Source: Bugula neritina (Eukaryota > Bryozoa > Gymnolaemata > Cheilostomatida > Bugulidae). Taken from it: 64,000 nt of DNA. Positions 58,596 to 64,000 of this stretch are shown piece after piece. Under the pieces are notes generated by a model, which was given only the letters and a program-made list of their open reading frames with translations, had not been told where the DNA came from and searched no databases. The DNA lies in NCBI GenBank assembly GCA_964035545.1, contig OZ037766.1, positions 16,500,222 to 16,564,221 of the forward strand. Direction: 5' to 3'. Every line of letters starts with the position of its first letter. Within the stretch, counting starts at the first letter, position 1. The position numbers and the translations under genes are program-made.

Positions 58596-60443
58596 TTAGC
58601 CAGTTTGCGCGCCCAGTGCGTGAACTACATAATCACCGTATCTATCTGGTGGTTTACGGAGAGGTGGGTCAGGTTTAGCAACTGACATACAATCAATGCA
58701 TTGCCTACAATGTAATTCAGCTTGTTTATCAATTTCTGGCCACCATACCTTGGACCCCAATCTCTGTTTAGCTTTCACCATACCCTGATGACTTTCATGT
58801 GCTAATTGGATCAAGTGGTTGCGGAAACACACTGGCACAACAATTTTATCATTTCTTAGCACTACGTTTTGCACCTCACTAAGTTCACCTGACACTGCCT
58901 TATAGCCTATGCTACAACTGCTGAAGTCATTATCCTGTATTGCGTTACCCAACTGCTGAATTTCGGCGCACTGCTTAGACTTAGCTACAACATCACCCCA
59001 ACTAAGTGCTATTGGCAAAGACTCTTTGGCAACTGACTCCACAACACTATCACCTACAACGGTATCTATTAATGGCACATAATCTAACCTAGTTGCCATT
59101 CTTGACAATGGGTCAGCATCATTTTCCACCAAACTATCTAATTTAACTTCATTCTGTGAACCTACTGACTGCGCTACTGGCTGAGTATTTTCATCAATGT
59201 GAAACTTGGCGGTGTACCCCCTAAGTTTTCCCAGGCCTTGAAAAACTTCTGGAAAACTGTTCGTAACTTCTTTTGGTGCCTCAGGTAAAACACTGCACAC
59301 AACATTATCACTACATGATATCAGAGAAAGACTGGTGGCAGTTTTAAAACTGAGCAAACACTTTGCCACACCGTTAAACACATAAAATTCAGCCTTCGCA
59401 TGCTTGCTGTTACAATAAACATCTGCACAAAACTTGCCCAAAATATCTAGTTGCTTTACACTACCATAGGCAAGTAAACCGTGTTGGTCTACACTTTCAA
59501 GAGTTATCTGGCCTGTTTGCTTTAACTTGTTGTATGTTTCAATATCTATGATATTTGTACAAGCACCAGTGTCTATAATAAATTGTACGGTCTCACCCAT
59601 TATAGAGAGCTTGCATTTTGGTATCTGCGTACTAATTCGTTGTACCGTGAACAAGTAGCTGGAATCATCTTTCCATACTGTGTGTGCTTCAGAGGGGTTT
59701 TCAACAGTGTTCACATTTTCTTTAAATGAATTTTCTTTACAAAATCGTGAGCCAGCATAATGTCCTTTCTTCTTACAATCGTTGCAGCTCCGGCTGATAG
59801 CTGGGCATTCTTTACTGTAGCTCATATGTCCAAACTTGCTACAGCGAAAACACTTCTGATTTGGCTTGACTTTTGATCGAGCATGTGAGACAGCTCCAAC
59901 TGTCTCCGGTTGATCATTATTAGAAAACTTGTCAATGTTCTCATGAACTTCCACCTGAAGGGCTACCTTTATAACTTCCTTCAAGTCATTCTGTTGCTCT
60001 GTGGCCATAGCAGCAACACGATCTCGAACAGCTTTGCTATTTACACCAATGCGGAACTGTTCAAGCAAGTTTTCATCTAACATTGTACCAAACTCACATG
60101 TTCTAGCCTGCGTCCGTAAACGAACCACATAATCGGTTACACTCTCGCTATCTGTCCTCCTCACCCCACGAAACTTGGCCCTCTCAACCATCTTGTTGGT
60201 AGCCGTACCGAAGTGAGACTCTAACAATGTCACCAAGTCATTGTAATTCTTCTCCTTTGGCTTCTGTGGAGATGTGAGACTTGACAGGGTCTCATATTGA
60301 GCTTCCGAGAGTCCCATAATAAGAACATGCTTTTTCTTGCCTTCGGCGGTGCCGTGAAACTCAAAGTAACTTTCTAACCTTTCCACATAAGTCTCAATTT
60401 TACCACCAAACACTGGCACACTGCTACCACTACCAGTAGCCAT
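58596..60443 (-). CDS. Gag-protease-integrase zinc-domain fusion ORF of the deleted element
   Basis: The frame gives 615 aa from an ATG 72 nt inside the primer site. Residues 1-185 are a Gag-like capsid region (GGKIETYVERLESYFEFHG). Two zinc knuckles follow at 198-216 and 220-235, both of the wide-spaced CX2CX4HX6C form. The aspartic protease has DTGA at 291-294. At about 420-445 the text goes directly from the linker before RT to an ADPLSR motif that normally marks the end of RNase H. The integrase HHCC zinc domain is at 549-585, after which, at about 594-600, it passes to a short tail without the DDE core. Both gaps preserve the reading frame. No RT or integrase activity is possible; Gag and protease might still be made. 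Confidence 0.92.
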   Translation of the reverse strand: MATGSGSSVPVFGGKIETYVERLESYFEFHGTAEGKKKHVLIMGLSEAQYETLSSLTSPQKPKEKNYNDLVTLLESHFGTATNKMVERAKFRGVRRTDSESVTDYVVRLRTQARTCEFGTMLDENLLEQFRIGVNSKAVRDRVAAMATEQQNDLKEVIKVALQVEVHENIDKFSNNDQPETVGAVSHARSKVKPNQKCFRCSKFGHMSYSKECPAISRSCNDCKKKGHYAGSRFCKENSFKENVNTVENPSEAHTVWKDDSSYLFTVQRISTQIPKCKLSIMGETVQFIIDTGACTNIIDIETYNKLKQTGQITLESVDQHGLLAYGSVKQLDILGKFCADVYCNSKHAKAEFYVFNGVAKCLLSFKTATSLSLISCSDNVVCSVLPEAPKEVTNSFPEVFQGLGKLRGYTAKFHIDENTQPVAQSVGSQNEVKLDSLVENDADPLSRMATRLDYVPLIDTVVGDSVVESVAKESLPIALSWGDVVAKSKQCAEIQQLGNAIQDNDFSSCSIGYKAVSGELSEVQNVVLRNDKIVVPVCFRNHLIQLAHESHQGMVKAKQRLGSKVWWPEIDKQAELHCRQCIDCMSVAKPDPPLRKPPDRYGDYVVHALGAQTG

Positions 60444-60514
60444 TTTGATACTACGAACCTTGTCTAGAAACTACAATCCCCTTCCGAAAGAGCATCAAAT
60501 AATCCTCCTTTATT

Positions 60515-60527
60515 ATCCTCGTCGCCA
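60515..60527 (-). other. Primer binding site, tRNA-Ser (GCT type)
   Basis: On the minus strand TGGCGACGAGGAT lies 2 nt after the 5' LTR. It is the complement of ATCCTCGTCGCCA, which is the 3' end of metazoan tRNA-Ser(GCT) as I remember it. Confidence 0.7.
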
Positions 60528-60529
60528 AT

Positions 60530-60753
60530 TTTAATGTTAGTGTATTATATGATAGGAGCAGCAAGGGAATGTCTTTGTAGTTTGTCACATAGATCTAGAC
60601 TGATTTATTATTGAACTTCATAAGTGTACATAAACATAGCAAATCATATATCCTGTTGCTGACCTGACACGACTCTTGCAACAGGGTTAAAATAACAGCA
60701 CAGATGACAAAACAGGTTTCTTGTTCTGATTCACTAATTACTACAACATTACA
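60530..60753 (-). repeat. 5' LTR of the deleted element
   Basis: This is the upstream 224-bp repeat in the element's orientation; it shows no difference from the other copy, which implies recent insertion. Confidence 0.9.
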
Positions 60754-61403
60754 CAAAGTTCAAACCATCTCAGTGATAATGCTGCGCAGTGCAGCATCTA
60801 ACGAGCAGTCAAAGGTCAAGGTGATCACAAATCCCAAATCATTTTGTGTACATACTCACACAAAATTCATTATAAAACAAAATTGTTAAGGCATCTAACC
60901 TTAAAACAGTATGTAAATGAAAACTAACACATACACAATAATATTTTAGTACTGCATAAGTGAAGTGTGCCAGGGATTCTTCAACCACTTATCTTTCACA
61001 ATATAAAAGCAATGACTTCTAGATTTTATATAAATTGTGGATTTATACACTGGAAATGGTATATTTCTGTAGTAAGCACCGTGCATCACTTCACACTTCA
61101 GTGAACGCGTAGAGATGAGCATTATAATATTATAATATAGGCGTCTACATTACTATAAGTCACAGGCTTGCTAGCTAACAGACTTATTAATGACTAGCTT
61201 GCTGTTATTGGTTGTAGTTTGATTTCAGGCTAAACAATGACAAGTAGGCAACGCGCATGCCACCCACAAAGCAGTATTGTAGAAGAACTTAAACTACATT
61301 TTAATAGAAATTCTTAGTGGGATGCTTTCAACTATCCCATGTGCTGCTGTTTCAGGCTAGTTAGCAAATTTGATGAACAAAAATTTGTAACTTGCTATAC
61401 CTT

Positions 61404-61425
61404 GGGGGGGGGGGGGGGGGGGGGG
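61404..61425 (+). repeat. Homopolymer G tract (22 nt)
   Basis: An uninterrupted run of G, unusual in this AT-rich DNA; its length may be affected by sequencing error. It can form a G-quadruplex. Confidence 0.85.
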
Positions 61426-61436
61426 CACACATATAT

Positions 61437-61482
61437 AGCTGGAGGGCCGAATCCGGCCCCGGCCGCCTGTTGGACACCCCTG
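61437..61482 (-). mobile_element. hAT-like transposon end (remnant)
   Basis: The GC-rich string ends ...GTTGGACACCCCTG; on the minus strand it begins CAGGGGTGTCCAACA, followed by a run of GGCC words. From memory this is the terminal sequence of many animal hAT non-autonomous elements. The opposite end was not found, so the copy is truncated. The next 8 bp, ctctatag, could be one half of a target duplication. Confidence 0.45.
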
Positions 61483-61714
61483 CTCTATAGTTTACGGTAG
61501 GCACATCTTATCCTTGAAGCTCAAAACCTTGAGCCTTGAGGTCAAACTGAAAACCTCAAAGAAAAATTAATACAAATATTTTTGTCAGGGTCTCAATGAC
61601 ATTGTTCGTACCGACTTTCAACCTACTACTTCAATTTATATAGTCTATCAAAGTTCATTGCTAAATGTGATATTACACCCATGGCCATTGACAAGCAGAA
61701 AATATATCTGCTGC

Positions 61715-61830
61715 TGTACTATTACTATTACTATTAGTATTAGTACTATTGTCTATTAGTATTACTATTAGTATTAGTATTACTATTAGTATTAGTATTA
61801 CTTAATACTGTTACTATTAGTATTATTATT
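61715..61830. repeat. TATTAG/ATTACT simple repeat
   Basis: A degenerate array of TATTAGTATTACT units, the same repeat type as at 12.8 kb and 46.6 kb. Confidence 0.8.
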
Positions 61831-62948
61831 AGATAATCATAATGTAAATGATAATCGTAATCAGAATGTGAGTGAGTTTTACATAACACTCAAACTTTAA
61901 AGTTAACAGTCAACCGCAAACACTAACTCTAAATCTAACCCTCTCACAGTTAGTGTTACAATAAACATTAAACACTCAAACATGAAACAACTAACAAGCC
62001 ATCTGAATCTCAAATTCAAAGTGAACTGTGAGTGTCGGGGTGAAACTTCGAGTGAGAGCAAAATGAAAAATAGAAAGCTATTAGTATTTAAGTATTTGTA
62101 TTAAAATTTAAAATATTGAACGTTTAATGATTTATAATTTATTCATCATTATTATCATTATGATTCTGAATAACTATAACTATAAGAATACTACTAATGG
62201 TAATGAAGTTAATAATAAATATTATAATAATCATTATGATTATCAAGTTTTTACTATGAGAATTGCCCTTAGCCAACTAGTTATTGCTTAAATTTGAAAA
62301 ACTAAAAGCAACTATAATGAATTTTTATGATCACTATTATTATGATAATCTTAATAGCAGATAATCATTGTTCCAGAATAGTATTTAGCTACTACAAAAA
62401 CAAAATTTTCTTTAGTTAGTTGAATGTGAAGGCAATATCATACTTTGAGATATAAAAATAAAAAGCAGTAGCAGGTAATTGTGTTAGTAATTCAGTAATT
62501 GATAGTGATAGTGGGGTTACCTATAAATAATACCAAGAACAGAGTAATAAACAATAAAAAGTTATGAATGCATAAATATCATTTTGATGATCTTAATATA
62601 GACTAAGATATATAGTAAAACAGTTTTTTCCAACTTATGTTAATCATTTTGATAGTTTATACATTTACACATATTCTTATTACTGTTATTTAAAATTGTA
62701 TAAATAGCTTTAATACCAAATAAGATTTTAGTTCGATTAATAATAATGATATTTTGGTTGAAAGGGTATCATAATTGTTGAAGTTTTGAACTTTGCCAAA
62801 CAGGGCAAATAACTATTGAGGACCTTCAAGTTCATTTGATATAAAATATCCCAACATCAAATTGGTTTAATTTGTTACAATAAAGTAATTAAACTGTACA
62901 ACTAGCATTCAATTGGTGTAGGGTTTTTTTGCAGAAACTCAACAAATC

Positions 62949-63038
62949 ATGTTTTCGGTACCAAAGTTGAATGTATTTGATAGAATAATTCTTGCGAGTG
63001 GATCCCCACGGCGAAAAGAAATCCTTGAAAATAAGGGG
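62949..63038 (+). CDS. Maf/ASMTL-like protein, first coding exon (partial)
   Basis: The ATG opens a frame whose first 30 codons include RIILASGSPRRKEILENKG, the signature N-terminus of the Maf family of nucleotide pyrophosphatases, where SxSPRR binds the nucleotide phosphates. In animals this domain forms either a stand-alone Maf protein or the N-terminal part of ASMTL, fused to an O-methyltransferase-like domain. The exon ends at a GTATGT donor at a codon boundary, just where the conserved strand should continue in the next exon. That exon is not visible by 64000, so the intron is longer than 0.96 kb and the rest lies outside. Which of the two architectures applies cannot be told. Confidence 0.8.
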
Positions 63039-64000
63039 GTATGTTATAAAGTTTTGCTATACTATGAATTTCGAAATTACATATACGCAACAAGTTTCCA
63101 TGATCTCTCAGCTAAGCATGCCCATTGTCTTTGCTGATTTATTGATAAGTTTTCAATAGAAAACTGTTGTTGCTTGTTGAACAAATAATTGACTGCACTT
63201 AAAAAATAGTTTGATGCCGTTTCGTCTTGAAACTTGAACTGAATTTTGAACATGGTAAAAACTGAAACAGTTAGTGAGTGCCGAGTGGTTGTGATAGATG
63301 AAAGTTGTATTTAAGATGACTTTTAACTAGGGTTTATTGCAACTCAATGTATTGCTCAAGCACAATAGATGTAACATAGGAAATAGATCTGTCAATCTCA
63401 ATGCACATGTATTAGCACAACTTACTTTGTAAGTCCCTGTAGACAAATTTGACATATTATTAGCTTTTGGAAAAAAATTTATTAAAATGCATTGTTGTAA
63501 TTTAATGCTTTACTTGTGCAGTTGCCAGTGCATTACGAACTAAACATTGAATTCACATATGTCAAGTTCAAGGCGTTTTGTTCTACCTATTTGTTCACCT
63601 GTGTGCTTGATATAACTTTGCTTGCTGTGACATTAAAGACTCTCTGACACACTTCACTTATGCAGTACTAAAATATTCTTATATATGTTAGTTTTTATTT
63701 GCATACTGTTTCAAGGTTGGATGCCTAAACAATTTTGTTTTATAATGAATTTTGTGCGCTAATGCACTGAGATGCATTAGGATTTCTCATCGCATGGAAA
63801 TGAAATTTTCGTCGGCTTTGACTTTACCAGTACTATAAAACTTATACTAATTATGGCTAACTTTGATTGCATGCTATTGTTAGCTGTTGCACTGCACAGC
63901 ATAATCATTGATATGGCTTGAAAGTTAAAACTTTGAACTTACAAATATAAAAGAAATTGTGGCCTAATTTTTCTTGTTTTTTTTTTATAAAATAAACTGT
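63039..64000 (+). other. First intron of the Maf/ASMTL-like gene
   Basis: The sequence is AT-rich with no exon that continues the Maf domain in frame. Confidence 0.6.

Larger units (their letters stand above)
58140..60758 (-). mobile_element. Internally deleted Ty3/gypsy LTR element, minus strand
   Basis: The element spans 58145-60753 (2.6 kb) with 224-bp LTRs that I read as identical. It is flanked by the direct repeat CAAAG at 58140-58144 and 60754-60758 (the border is ambiguous by up to 2 nt). Read on the minus strand: LTR, tRNA-Ser-type primer site, one ORF, an AAGGGA purine stretch and LTR. The ORF keeps Gag, protease and the integrase zinc domain, while RT, RNase H and the integrase core are absent. 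Mobility must therefore have been supplied by a full-length relative. It is unrelated to the element at 39-46 kb: different LTRs, primer and Gag. Confidence 0.93.
60759..62948. other. Intergenic DNA with poly-G tract, hAT-like terminus and simple repeats
   Basis: There is no supported gene before the Maf/ASMTL-like exon. The stretch holds a G22 tract, a GC-rich hAT-type end at about 61437-61482, and a TATTAG/ATTACT simple repeat at 61715-61830. The start of the following gene may have a spliced 5' UTR: TTTTTTTGCAG ends 15 nt before its ATG. Confidence 0.55.

Overview
The window is animal (metazoan) nuclear DNA. It is AT-rich, its genes are broken by introns with GT...AG borders, and it carries metazoan families: an SSUH2-like protein, a LRR-Ig receptor, the selenocysteine-pathway kinase PSTK, a Mad/Mxd bHLH-Zip repressor and a Maf/ASMTL-type protein. 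A tRNA-derived SINE with a conserved core and two Ty3/gypsy elements fit an invertebrate, perhaps a lophotrochozoan. The sequence alone does not fix the species.

Layout. 1273-1419 (+) is the last exon of an SSUH2-like gene. 3441-8396 (-) is a two-exon LRR-Ig single-pass receptor of 537 aa, tail-to-tail with SSUH2. About 8.5-32.5 kb is a gene-poor AT-rich tract with simple repeats and eroded transposon traces. 32579-38535 (-) is a complete six-exon PSTK gene (329 aa); its introns hold a SINE and a MITE-like element. 39074-46574 (+) is a complete young Ty3/gypsy LTR retrotransposon with identical 306-bp LTRs, TSD ATAG, a tRNA-Leu primer site, gag, pol and a third zinc-finger ORF in the env position. 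46.6-47.1 kb is a TAATAG-type simple repeat. 49920-55519 (-) is a complete six-exon Mxd gene (210 aa). 56676-56821 is a near-perfect 59-bp-arm hairpin carrying a hammerhead-ribozyme-like core. 57001-57758 (+) is a possible two-exon small gene of unknown function. 58145-60753 (-) is a second young LTR element with identical 224-bp LTRs; its single open frame keeps Gag, zinc knuckles, protease and the integrase zinc domain but has lost RT-RNase H and the integrase core. 62949-63038 (+) is the first exon of a Maf/ASMTL-like gene that continues beyond the window.

How the parts relate. The host genes are independent transcription units (translation in the selenocysteine pathway, Myc-network transcription control, cell-surface signalling). 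For PSTK, Mxd and the LRR-Ig gene, exon joins were checked by hand and keep frame at every junction. The most unusual material is in the mobile elements: a -1 frameshift cassette, a phase-matched splice that would give the third ORF the gag start codon, an element with both catalytic regions deleted yet still open, and the ribozyme-like hairpin. All names come from sequence reading; no database search was run.
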